Assembly (NCBI GenBank): GCA_023634235.1
Contig: JAMKCF010000002.1
Location: forward strand, 14,999,091-15,063,090
Length of the DNA stretch: 64,000 bases
Direction of reading: 5' to 3'
Source of the DNA: Pisaster brevispinus
Lineage: Eukaryota > Echinodermata > Asteroidea > Forcipulatida > Asteriidae
Below the pieces are notes generated by a model. That model saw only the letters and a list, made by a program, of their open reading frames with translations. It searched no databases and was not told the DNA's origin. The position numbers were made by a program, and so were the translations under genes. Positions 1 to 13,400 of the stretch are shown here, one piece after another (the first letter of the stretch is position 1; every line of letters begins with the position of its first letter).

Positions 1-94
1 AAATAAAATTTGTCAAAGATTATTTCAAATCTTATTCTGAAATTTAATGATTATTTTTCTGAAGGGTTTCTTGTTTGTTTTCTCTCCCGTTCAG
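1..94 (+). other. OPA1 intron, 3' end
   Basis: This is the tail of an intron whose start is outside the window. It ends in a pyrimidine-rich tract and CAG at 92-94, a good splice acceptor for the exon at 95. Confidence 0.85.
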
Positions 95-167
95 GCAATA
101 CAACTGACAGTATATCCACTATAAAGCAATATGAGGAACAATTCTTCAGGGGCTCTGCTCTCTTCAA
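95..167 (+). CDS. OPA1: OPA1 exon: end of GTPase domain
   Basis: Encodes residues 1-23 plus two bases of residue 24. It reads [17 protein letters not shown] and follows the G4/G5 part of the GTPase domain in OPA1. The acceptor is TTCAG and the donor is GTAAGT. The first two bases complete a glycine codon begun in the previous exon, outside the window. Confidence 0.93.
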
Positions 168-3100
168 GTAAGTCTTGTTTATGAATGATTAGGGATTAGA
201 ATATTGGAGTTTGTCTTGTAAAGCACCAAGTATACAACTCTAGGTTTTTTACGTAGCTCTCAGGTAGATTAAACAGGGATGTTATTTCTCCAGTTTTTCT
301 TTCAGAAATCAGTTGTGTTTTTTTTACCCCCCCCCCAAAAAAATGTCATTTTTAGTTTTTTCAATTAAGATCTTAAAAACATGAAGGGTAAAACCAAATA
401 GAATGCCCCAGATTGCAGATTATGGCTTTTAAAACCAAAGATAAATGTATGTAAATATGCTTGGCGCTCGCAAGCTTTTGAGCTTTGCGCTCAAAGTTCA
501 GTTTTGTGGGTTTTTTTCAACAGCCTATTACATCCCTGATTTCAGTAAAGAAGACAAAACCTTCAAACTTTGGACTTGACCTGTGAGCTATCAGTGTGTG
601 GTTTTGACTTCAATGATTGACAGATCAACTAACATTAGGAAACGTTTATCATTCTAGATGGCTCATTTGGAAGAGCGCCACCATTTTAATCTAGAGGTCA
701 CAGGTTAAAAATCCAGCTCCAGTTGGCTTTTCTTTGCTCAATCCAAAATTATTTAAACTTTACCCAGTCAGTTTTCCTATAGCCAGGCTATACGACAGTT
801 ACAGGTTGAATGGCTTTTGACTGGCACCCCCGAACAAAGATGTTGATCAAATAGGGAGACTGCCAACATTTATGGCTATTCGAGTGCTAGCATGTTAGTC
901 CAGAGGTCAGAGGTTCAAACCTCATTCATCCCAAAGGAAGAACAAAATTGTTACCTCAAAAGTACAAACCAAGACTTGAAAAAGAACCAAAGCATGTATT
1001 TATTGACCCAATTTGTTTTTCTTCTTATTGTCTTGTAGGTCTGGTACCTTGAAACCCAGCCAGATGACGACACAGAATCTCAGCTTTGCAGTCTCTGACT
1101 GTTTCTGGAAAATGGTACAAGATTCTGTCACGCAGCAAGCTGATTTATACAAAGGTATTGCAGGAAACTGAAAATAACAATTGTTGAGTTACTTCCTATT
1201 ATTCACACCATGCTGAGCCTCAAACATCAGTTTATAATACAACGGTTCATTTGAAATTTGTGCCCAATTCCCTGTGAAAAAAAGAGAGATTTATTTACAT
1301 GTTTATCATAAGCATTTGATGAAACTACTCATCCTTTGATCGATGAGTGCTGGTCGTCTTGTTTCAAAATGATTTTATTTATAGATATACTTACCAGAAG
1401 TTTACCAGTAGCTAAGCCATTATTTCCTTTTAAGCAGTATTGTATTTGAGTCCTCATTCCTTGAGTTCGAGTCTGAGTCATCTAAAATGTGTCTTGAGTC
1501 AGACTCGAGTCTCGAGTCCGAGTCACGAGTCTTACAAGTCTGCTTAAAGTACCTTATATTGATTCAACGAATAGGGCTCAATTTCATAGAGTGTTTAAGC
1601 AGAAAAAGTAGCCAAGCACAATGAAATTACGCTTAGAGAAATAAGAGACCAGCCAAAACACATACCCACGTGTACCAATTGTGACTGGTAACCTGCATAT
1701 TTTTGCTTAGCACAGAATTGCTAAGCAGTATTTTGTGCTTAAGCAGCTCTATGAAATCGGGCCCAGATGTAACCAAGAAATAAAGTCCATTGGAGGAAGG
1801 CTCAGTATTTTCTCTCTTTTACATTCCTCAGCGTCTAGGTTTAATTTGGAAACGGAATGGAAAAACAACTTCTCCAGGCTAAGAGAATTAGACCGGGTAT
1901 GTCTCAGCTCAAATCTATCAATAATTTTATTTAACGAAATCAAAACTCTACTTTACATATAATTACATAGGCTGGTATAGATTCGTAATTTTCCTCTGTG
2001 AATTTTCTTTTTTTTTATATTTAGGATGAGTTATTTGAGAAAGCAAAAGGGGAAATCCTTGATGAGGTTTTATGTCTCAGTGAGATTCCTCCCAAGAGAT
2101 GGTAAGTTACTCCCAACAGAAACCCCAAAAGAAGTTGAAACTTTCATGAGGTCAATCGCATAAGCCACGTGAGATGTAGATTGTGTGGCGACTACTTAGT
2201 GGTGACACTATGTATAAAGTCTCTTAAGTAAGTAAGTGAGATTCACGTCAGTGATGGCCGAGTTCCGCTGGTTAAAAGTCGTCGGGGTGTGGGTTCGAGT
2301 CCCAGTCATGTCTCTTGTGTCCATGGGCAAGATGCTTTAATGTAATTGCCTCTCTTCACCTAGGGGTGTAAATGGGTACCTGCGAGGGTAGAGGTTGATA
2401 TTGCGTTTGAAAAAGCCTTCGGAGCGCCACGGCAGCCCGGGGTTGTATACTCCCCAGGGAGCTGAGAAAGATTACAGGAATGTTGTTTCCCCAATGACCA
2501 GAGCACTAATGTAATGCTCATTGATAAGTTATTGTAAAATGAGCTATATAAGAACTAGTTTTTACGAGGCTCATAAATCTGGAGGTCGCAGGTTTAAATC
2601 CCGCTCTAGTGAATTTGTCCTTGTTCAACCAAATTAGAGAACATATATTATATATAAAGCTTTTAATTTTGTTTTTATTTCTAGGGAAGAAGCTTTGTCC
2701 AGGGTGCTTTGGGAGCGGATGTCCGGCTATGTCTTTGAAAATATATTTCTTCCTGCGGCACAGTCCCCAGATGCTGGGTAAGAAAAGAAAACAAATTTTG
2801 AATAGTCAGTAATGTATAGACCTCAGCACTCTTGACATCACAGTGTACAACTTTGCTGAAGAGTGGGAAAGCACTATGTCTCTGCACTTACTGTCGGACC
2901 CATTATGGACCCATTTACAGCTCTCAAGCAGCTTGTAGCTCCAAATATTTACTGGACCAGAATTTTTGTTTACAAGACCAAAATTGAAATGAGAAGACAA
3001 ATCGTCTAGACAGTTGAACGGTTTGAATTTGAAAAAGCACTAAGAGAAGATTGATCTCATTTGTATTATGGGTAAGTATTCTCCAATACTAAACAGAATT

Positions 3101-6100
3101 ATGTCTATCAGAATAACAGTCGGCAATTGAACACAAACACAAGACCGCCGGACTTGTCCAGTCATGAATTTTACTGGCCCGATGCTAAAATCACTGGCCT
3201 CAGGCCGGCAGTCCAGTGTAAGATTTAAGTCCTGTAAGTTTTCATCAGCTTTTGAGTTTTTAAGACATTTTATGTTTTGTGATGAACAGGACTTTCAACA
3301 CAACGGTAGACATCAAACTGAGGCATTGGGCGGACCAACAACTCCCAAAGAGGAGTGTGGAGGTTAGTATATAAGGGCAAAGGTCACACGAGGGCAGTTT
3401 AACGGCAGCTCGTTCAGGCAGTCCCCAAGAAGGAAACCAAAAAAATCACATTCAACTTTGACAATGGCTGGTCATCTCACAGAAGAATGTTACCAAGACT
3501 AGGCGAGTGAATAACCTAAGAAAGACCCTGGAGATTTAAGGCTACGGGACGTAGCCCGACTCGAGGAGTTACCGGCACAAAGGAATGTTAGCTTTCTTTT
3601 CCATGCTGTGATAAGATGAAATAATAATAACAATAATAATAATTTGGGAGGCTAATCATCCTTACTCGCATCTGAGAAGCTGAATTGCGAAGGACGTGGC
3701 TACAACGTGGTCGAGTCACAGGCATGTAAAGGCACCCTCAGCAGCCAGCCACATCAACCCATACATGACCACTGAGCGTAGCCAGAGATCGAAAGTGTTT
3801 GATTCTTTCGGAAATCACACTAAGCCGGGCTCGATTTTACAACGAGCTTAGATTGATCTCAGAATGATGTCAGTCTTAGTTGCTTAGCAAAGTGTGATGT
3901 CACAATACAATTCACCATGGCGATATCGACAACTCGCCTTAAAATGAATCTTGATTACTGTGTGAAACCCAGCCCCAGTCGCCATTAAATAATCATTAAA
4001 TTTCAGAATAAGATTTGAAATAATCTTGGAAAAATTCTATTTGCAAGTTTTACCAATTGGGAAAGAAATGTTATTATTGTTTTATTTGTATGTATTGTTT
4101 TGGCAATTCTGTGCAAGTTACAGAAGGAATGACAGAATAACTCAAATGATTTATTTTTCCAACTTTTATTAGGTCGCCCTTGAGACTCTAGTTGAGGAGT
4201 TTTCTAAGCTAGTAGACAAGGACAGGTCAAAGAGCAACCACGAAACTCTCTTTGACGATATCAAGTCGGCCGTCAAACAAGAAGGGATCAACAGACACAA
4301 ATGGCAAGAGCAGGCTGCCGATAGCTTGGTAGGTCTGAATTACATCTGGGCCTAATTGTATACAGCTTATAAACTGAAAACTTGCGCTTACTAGGTTTCC
4401 TTGCTAAGCAGAGTATTCTTGAGGGGAACCAGTCACAAATGAGTGAACAACATTGCTTTTTGGTTGGTAACCAAAGATCTTGGTCAGTTACTCAAGGTTT
4501 TGATAAGTAGCTAATGATTTTGGTCGGTAATTGCAGATTTTGGTTGGTAACTAAAGTTTTTAGTCAGCACTTACAGATTTTTGTTATGGTATTTGTAGTA
4601 AATGCTTGTGCTTACCAGCTTTGTGGAACTGGGAACTTGTTGAGGCAAGCCACAAAAATAGTAAGCGATTTGAGACACCAGTAGATCAAGCGCTATGTAA
4701 AAACTATGCATTACCATTATTAGGGACAGTAACAGTAAAAGGGTTTGACCAAAGAGAGAAACGGGAAATATGGTCAAAGTACGACTAGGTAGACCAACCA
4801 GTAATTGTATTTTTACTGTTTGTATATTATTTGGTTTTACCCTGCTAGACTGATGTGTACAAAGCACTGTATACTCGGTACTTTCACGAATTCTGTGAAA
4901 AAACAAAAATACACGGGCCTATTACTCGAGTGGGATTCAAACCCACGATTTTTGCATTGCTAGAGCAGATGGTTCACTACTAGAAAACCGAGATTGCTCG
5001 GTAGGTAGAGGCAGATCGAATCCTATAATCGATTAATTTGACTGTATGTGGGTTTGTTTTATTTGCAGAGGGTGATGCAGTTAAATGCACTAGAGGATCG
5101 GTCGGTACATGACAAGCAACAGTGGGACTCCGCGATCCACTTCATGGAAAGTGTCCTCAAGAACAGACTACAAGAGAGTAAGTCCCATCACTTTGAGTTC
5201 TTCATCGGAGGGGACTTTTCGCTCTCATTGCAACCTCACAGCGTTCTCCCTTAACAGTGGTCCGCTGGCCAAATGCCAGTTAAAACACCCAAGGACCAGT
5301 CAGAACTCTCTCCATGCAGTCTGGCTGAATAGTTCAATGTTGAAACGCATCCCTGTTTCATTTGAAAACCAAAATCGACTGTTTTGTTGTTGTTGTTGCA
5401 GCAGCTAATTTTCTTTCTGACAAATATTAAAGTCAAGTTTATTGCTTTGATCAAAGGTTTGTTCTGATACCATGTGAAGTCTCTTTTTGGGTTATGTGTG
5501 GTTCACAGAAGAACCGGCTTTCGTTCAACGAAGAGCATGCTCTATTTATTGTCTGGAGATGGCGAACAGAGCTTGCATCATCTCCCTCACAGGAGACATG
5601 CGGCGTCTCCTGACAACGAAAGAGAGCATACTCTCTGAAGCGTTGAGTATTGGTTCTTCGGAGAACCGCAAATATAATCAAAAGAGAACAATCACGTAGT
5701 GCCGCCTCAAACCAAGGTAGTGACTAAACCACTTTGCAAGCCATCAAGTCTTCTCTAACTTTGCTTTTTTTCCCTATAAATTTCCAGCTGAGGGTCGTAT
5801 CCAAGAGTTGATAGGCCCCGGATCTGCAGAGCGTTGGCTGTACTGGAAATCATTAACACCTGAACAGGTGAGTTGGCTGATTAGTAATCCATTCAACTAG
5901 TTAATCGAAATAGATCAAAGAACTGACTAGTATTTCTGTTAACCCTTTTCTTCCCAAACCGCCCACAACAGCTCAAGAAGCTTTTTTTTGTTTTGTTTAA
6001 ATCACAAAATGGACTTGTTTTAGTCAGACACAAGGCTTACTAGACAAAAGATAAGACCAATATGGCTCTTGTAAAAACCATATGTGACACAAATCACTCT

Positions 6101-7388
6101 TACTACCGACTGACAGATTACACGCACAGTTTTCATTTTATTTCATTAATTCTGGTTGTGAAGCCAAGAACTCTCATAAAAGCGAACTTAATCGCTGCAC
6201 TAGCCAAGAACCCAATGGAGAAAAGACAAAAGAAGGAAGTTTCAGTTTTAGATGTGGGAGGAAAACCCCGAGAATTAATCATGGGTAAACCCACGCAATC
6301 AGGCAGGGACTGAAAACCCAATCGACATAGTGCCCAAGGCGGGGTTCGAACTGGTGTCCCAGAGGTGGAAGGTGAGAAAAGAAACCACCACGCCAACCCA
6401 ACCACCGGTTCCCCTCAAAATCGATGCTTAAATTAAAGATTACATTGCATCAAGGTTTCTAAGGTTTTTTTTTTTTTTTTTCTTGAGACAGTACAAAAAA
6501 AAGCCTAATCCCAGTCAAGCATTGGGAAATGAAACTGTGGGTGTGTCATAGGTTACATGGTCTGTAGTGTCATTTTAACGATTCTGGAACATTTTCTTTG
6601 TTTTATAGAACAACAGGAGGCATGCAAGAGATGAACTTGAGAAACTGTTACAAGCCTCAGAGGTGAGTGTGAGATCAAAACGCCAAGCTTTCTACAAAAA
6701 AAATTAACATAAAACAGTCCAGGAATTTTCATAAAAATCGCCTTCGTACCGAAAACAAGAAAACAATTAAAACAGAGACTTTTATTTACTGTGAAATCAA
6801 ATCTATTTTTTTGAATTCTATTTATAGAAAATTCTTGAAAGTCAAAATGCCCATAGCAATTTGTTTTAAAATATAATTTCAAATTGTATACACTCTCTAG
6901 AAGCACACACCAGTCCTGTCCAGTGACGAAGTAACGGCCGTCAGGAAGAACCTAGAGACCAGGACAGTTAATGTGGATAGTGAATTTGTGAGTATTTACA
7001 TTTCAGAATCTTCAGACTGCATCATAGAATGGTATAGAGCCTTCTCACTGACTTCGCATATCTACAGCACTGCGGGACGCTGGCCATTTTGGATTATTAC
7101 GTACATATAGGACACGTACGCGTAGAGTGCCGTCATTTTAAATTACGTCTTAAGACTTATCTTTGAAATGCGTAATATAACTAGATTTTGTGTTTGTGAA
7201 CATTTATTCATGCTTTTTTGCCATGCATTGAGCCCTCTTTTGTTGCTTTTGCACTGAAAAAGTTGTTTGACTAAATTTTTAGGTAAAATTTTACCGTTTG
7301 TTTTGCTTATATTAATGCTTGGTGTTTAGCTTTTTTATGTACAGTGCCTCTGAGCGATTTCTTGGTAATGTGGCACTTTATAAATGCA

Positions 7389-7426
<38 letters not shown>

Positions 7427-10400
7427 GTGTTGTGTTTCGTAGCACATGTTCTTGCTGTTCTACTAGCGTTTGTGCTCGAAAGATAAGGAAAGGTTGACAT
7501 AAAATCAGTATCACTTTTTCATAAGTCTTTGTTTGCTTTAACATGAGTACTCTTCAATACTCTTGAAACTCTTTCTCAGCTTTCTCTGCAAATTTTTTCT
7601 CTTGAGGATTCTTTTGTTGACGTTTCCATTTGTCATTCTTAGATCCGAGAAACGTGGCATCCTCTGTACAGGAAATACTTTCTACAGCGGGCCATCGGCA
7701 AGGCACAGGAATGCCGGAGGGGATTCTACCATTATCAGAGAGGGTTCAGTGACTCGGGGGTAAGTTTGACCTCCTGATAAGGGGTGACCCCGTCAGGTTT
7801 TTTTGCTGTTCATAATTTTTGAGTTTTATTTGTTTTTTCCCTAACACCGATGTGTATTAAGCACTGTATACTCCGTGCTCTCCCGAGCTCTGGGGGAAAA
7901 AAATCCACAGGCAATCACTCGGGTGGGATTCGAACCCAGGACATTTGCATTGCTAGAGCAGATGTCTTACCACTAGACCACCGAGCTAGCCCGATGATAT
8001 TTTTTTATCATCATCATCGTTACACAGGTATCTTCAGGCCTAGGGGTCACAGCACAAAAGTCGCTTTGTGAAGATTCCTCCGTTTTATTACCAGAGAGTT
8101 ATAATAAAAATTGTTATAATTATTTCTTCTAGTTTACTCATTTTCTCCTTCTTCTTTCTTTTTTGGTGCAGCTGGAGTGCAATGATGTCGTGCTATTTTG
8201 GAGGATACAGAAAATGCTTCAACTCACCAGCAATGTTCTGAGACAACAGATCATGAACACAGAAGGTTTGTTTGTAAATTTTATTTTTAAAACAAAAAAC
8301 TTTCTCACTTCGAGTTTCATACATTTGCCAAACTTATTATTTTTTTAAACCCACTTTTTCACTCAAAAGTTTCACATATTAAAAAAATAAATAAATAAAT
8401 TAAATATTAAAAAAAGCCTAGTTTTACAAATTCACAAAATTTAATTTAAAAAATTGAAGTTTTCTCACGCTGACTGAGCTTAAGGCTTCACCAAATTTGA
8501 TGTTAAAAAATGAAAACTTTCTTATTCTAAGTTTCACAAATTTTGGTTGTTGACATAAATATACAAATATGGGATGCACACGAGTGCATTGTCGTAAAAT
8601 ATACATAGTATGTTATCACGAGGTGAAGCCGAGTGAAATGGAAAAGCCAGATTTCACCGAGTGATTATATTCCGTGAAAATGCACCAACGAAATACATTC
8701 AATATTTGTCTTGTTCAACTCACACATACATCGTAATCATTTGAAACAAATGTAAGTCCACAACAAACTAGTTCCATATGGCCCTTGTTTATTTTCTCAC
8801 AAACATTTCTGGATGTCATTACAGCGAGCCGACTGGAGAAGGAAGTGAAGCAAGTCTTGGAAGATTTCGGTGACGACCAAGATCTCAAGACTCGTCTGCT
8901 GACGGGACGGCGAGTCGATCTCGCTGAGGAACTGAGTAAGTCACTTTCCTTCTTCTTTTTTTTCCCTGTGTGTATTTTCTTCCCTTTTTTTCAGCTCTGC
9001 AAGTCGGAAGTCAAATTGAGATAGACAGTTGTGGATTTTGTTTCCTCTTTTAATAATTCGACTAAGAGTCTGTTTTTTTTGCAAACTCTTCTGATCTGTA
9101 GTCTGCTCCCTTACTAACCAAGCCAAGCAAGTGCGGTTCCTGAACACAGGTAGACCCTTGGGAACCAGATTTGTTACTTGTGACAATTGCCTTGAGCAAA
9201 AAGGTGAACAGGTGAAGAGAGTGTTTTCTCTAACGTATGAGGTTAAAACTGTCCTACACACTGGTACTACAGACTGCCACAAAGAACCCAAACCTTCCAG
9301 GCTAGCATTGGTTAAAACTGTCCCACACACTGGTACTACAGACTGCCACAAAGAACCCAAACCTTCCAGGCTAGCATTGGTTAAAACTGTCCTACACACT
9401 GGTACCACAGACTGCCACAAAGAACCCAAACCTTCCAGGCTAGCATTGGTTAAAACTGTCCTACACACTGGTACCACAGACTGCCACAAAGAACCCAAAC
9501 CTTCCAGGCTAGCATTGGTTAAAACTGTCCTACACACTGGTACTACAGACTGCCACAAAGAACCCAAACCTTCCAGGCTAGCATTGGGTCCATGCAGGGT
9601 TCTCCCCAGGTTTTTTTCAAAACTGGGGGGCATTCTGGACCAACATTTTTTTATGATTGGCCGAAGCACGCTAAATTAAAACAGCATCTTCGGAATGTTT
9701 TCTACTTGGTGTTTATCTTGGTTTTAAAAGCCCTACTGTTGCAATCTGGAGCATTCTTTATGGTTTTCTCTCGAGTTTTTTTAGAGAAAAAAAAAACGGC
9801 CGAAATTTGCGCGTATTGGCACTCAATTCGCGTGTATCAGCCTGGTACGCTAGCTGGTACATGAGGAGAAACCTTGGTGCATGCGTCTCTTCTGTTGATC
9901 TGGCTGGTATCATCACGAAACCCCACGGCTTGTGTACCGTGGACTTAGTCTCCACAGTCTCCTGTAGTATTTTGTGGCAAGGGCCAGTTTGGCTAGACAG
10001 TACACCGATTTAATCAAATTAAGTTCAAGCCGTATTAAACAGTTTGGCCACCTAGAGAGACGTCTAATTAGTTCTCAGCTTTTGTAAAATTTGTAAATGG
10101 TGGGAGACACCCACTTCCGTACTTTTTGCTACTTCCTACTCTAAAGCTGACATACTTTTTTTGGTGAAATTTTACCCCCAAATCACTCAGGTCATCGTTC
10201 AAGCGTTCAGGCTATCAAATTTAAAATAAATTGCAAAAGCTGAATACGCTTGGGCCTTTTTTGTTTGTTGGTACTTTTATAATTTTATGTACCAACAGAA
10301 TTTTAGGACTCAAAAAGTGTACAGTGTTCGACTCAAATACTCTTAAAAAAATATGTAACTTGTGAATTGTACTCAAATAGTACAACTGTAGCATACAGCA

Positions 10401-13400
10401 CTTGTTGTTGGACTCTACTGTAATCCACACCACAGTTGTAATATTTATGTCCCAAATGGATTCATTGTATTAACTTGAAGGACTTTAAAGTATATTTGCT
10501 TGTTGTTGAATTTGGGTGTTTTTTCTTTTACTTAAAACTGTACTCATCTATACCACGTACAGTATGTTTTTATTCAACAATGTAATGGTTACGAGAAAAA
10601 GTGGTTTTTCCTGTGATGTACAGTAATTTTATGTTGAAGTACTTGTGCTTTTCTTGTATTTAAAAATGTATTTAAAAATGTAGTCAAACAAAATAAATTA
10701 TTGTTGGTTTATTGCACACAAAAAAACACCATTTGAGTTACAGCAGTCGAAAGGCTGATACAAGTTCAAAATTAACAGAGGTTATAAAAAGGCAATTTAC
10801 AATTTTGCACTAATTTTAAGTGAGACAGAAATTGTACAATACACACAATGGTTAGAATAAAAAAACTCAAAATGACTGCAAAGCCAAAAACATTATACAA
10901 AGTCTTTTTAAAGTTCTTACCAATGAAAGAAATAACAGATCTTCTGTAACGCTCAGTTTTACACTCGGGTAGGACAAGCTTCAGTTTCTTTCCTGATCTA
11001 CGGTAGTATTTACCAAAATATGTTCTCACTACGAAAAGACAGCATGACAAAGTTTGTCAGATCCTTATAATGTTTTTCCCCAAACTTACATGTATGCATT
11101 TAGGTTAAAACTCCTGCTTTGAAATGTAATGTTTACTCTTAATTTTTTATTTTTTATATATTTTTTTTTATAACAAAAATCAACAAGTAATCAACAATAT
11201 TAACAATAATTATTTACAGTGATTGATCTGCTCTGTTTACTCTCCTTCATCAACAAAAATAATAGCTAAAGGGAAAAAAACGCCTTAATACTAAATTTTA
11301 TGTCTTATCTCCTGTTCAAAAAGAATCATAAGGTTTGAGTACTGGCCATATGTAGAACAGCTCACTGCTTGCTTTCCGAGAAATGTGTGAGTTTACGAAC
11401 CTGTAGCTATTAACCCTGGGTAGCCTAATTTTTTTACAACCCTCACCCCACAAAAAAAAAAAAAAAAACAGGATTCCATTCACAACTTCTACAAAAACAG
11501 CCTTTATATAGAGAGGGTGGGAAAAAAAATCAATCAGGATTTTTTTTTTACAATCTTGAATCAATCTTGATGCTAATCTAATCTGATTGAAAAATCATCA
11601 GACTATTAAAACCATGTATTGTGGCTCTAATGGCATTCGCCTGTAACAGTAACCACCGCGGTTTTAATACGGTGGTGAAAAGAAAAATGGCCGACTCGGC
11701 TTTCGGGTGTTAATCTCAGTGGAAGAGCCATCGGCATGATATCCAGAATCAAATTCACGTCTGCTCGGGTTTGGGTCCCAGATGGGGACCGATGGTGGAT
11801 AGTGTTCGGGGCATTTCACTTTCCACGACCACGGATGTGAAAGTTTTGTACGTGTTGGAGTTTGCTGAGGGGGTCTTTGTACTATGTGTTAAAGGTATTA
11901 GACAGGATTGGGAGAGCTGATAAAAATAGTCGCAGACAGTGGTCTTGTTTTGGGTGATCAACCATACACATTATGAAGTAACAAACCTGTGAAAATTTGG
12001 GCTTAATCCGTTGTGTGAGTCAGGAGAAAATAGTGAAAAACCTTGCACAGTTTTCAGCATGTGAACGCTATGTGCGTGTTTTTTTTTGGTTTTCGGATAT
12101 ATAGTTTTCTTGAATATGACTTCATTTAAGTGGGAATTAGTTCACAGAAAAAAAATGGTTCTAGTATGAACTTCATAATCTGTCAACTTTCAGAGTGAAA
12201 TTAAACAATGAAGGTTTTTTTTCCCTTGCTAATCATGTTGAATACATGTACCTTTAAAGTGTAAAGCTTTGAGTAACGGAGACTTTGTAGGTTGCCAAAT
12301 ATTAGTGGCGTCAAAATGTAGTTCAAATGCTTATCGGTACTATTTGTCCCAATATGTTTAGCTGCTTGTAATTTGTTGTAGGTTGAGACCTCCAAGTTAT
12401 CAATGTTGGTCTAAACTTTGCAAAGTAGGTAGGGCAGTGACCAACTTTGACCTTTCACACGAGTCAATCCTCTTTCAAAGGTAGATTCCATCGTTTGCGA
12501 AAACATGAGCAAAATGTGCTTCCAAGTTACTACAAAATAACATGACTGAAAGTATATGACTGAAAGTATATATTATTCCCAAGTATCCAGTGAAATCAGT
12601 TCACCAGGTGTTGTTTCGTTTTAAAGAAAAATGTAATTTTTTTGTATCATTTTGAAGCGAAAAAGATTACTTTGATTCTTGTCTTGTAAAAGAAAAACTT
12701 GGTCCAGTAACATTTTTGGACCAGACGCCCTGCAGTCTTGTGGATTTTCCTCCCAATTTTGAGCCCTGGGTACAACATTTATACAAATTTGGGGCACTTT
12801 TCAGGGGTCAGATTTTCCATTTGAATTCAGGCCGTGAGAAAGCTATACAGTCATACTTTGCCAGCCTGTGCTTTTTGTTCGTTTTGTTTTGTTTTTTTTC
12901 ACGCTTGGTTTTTTAACTGTCGAATGGAATGTAATGAGCTCATTGTAGCAGCCAACAAAACTTAGACAAATCCTTTGATGTCTGGCCCCAAAATATATGT
13001 TTTTGTCTTCTTTATGGTTGTGAAAATGTATTTGTTGTATCCCCTCCTTTTTCTCGATGTTGCCTGTTAAACACGTTTGGACAAAAGCAATTTGTTAGAT
13101 GAAATATTTGCTGATAACAAAAAAAATGGGGTTGAAATGTCAGTCGCATTATTTTTCTGTTTGTTCAGTCTCTGTCTCGTGATGGATAGGTTTTCCATAT
13201 TCATCAATAGTACAAAATTCACAAATACTAATTTACCCCCCCTCCACCGACGTCGTAGTGGGTTTTTTTCTTTCTTTCTCTCTCTCTCTCTCTCTTCTGC
13301 CCCAGACACAAAGAAATTGGGAATTGGGATCATGTTTGTCTGTGTGCCCGTGAACCTTCTGTCGAAGGAGGTCATTCTATCTCCAGAGAAAATATTAACT

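Noticed and set aside
7900..7990. tRNA gene on the minus strand
   Set aside because: The same head with the same short body occurs at 4849-5003, so it is SINE family S6.
8941..9679. Overlapping ORFs of 242 (-) and 182 (+) codons
   Set aside because: Both are produced by the 69-bp tandem repeat, whose length is a multiple of three; the conserved OPA1 splice junction places them inside an intron.
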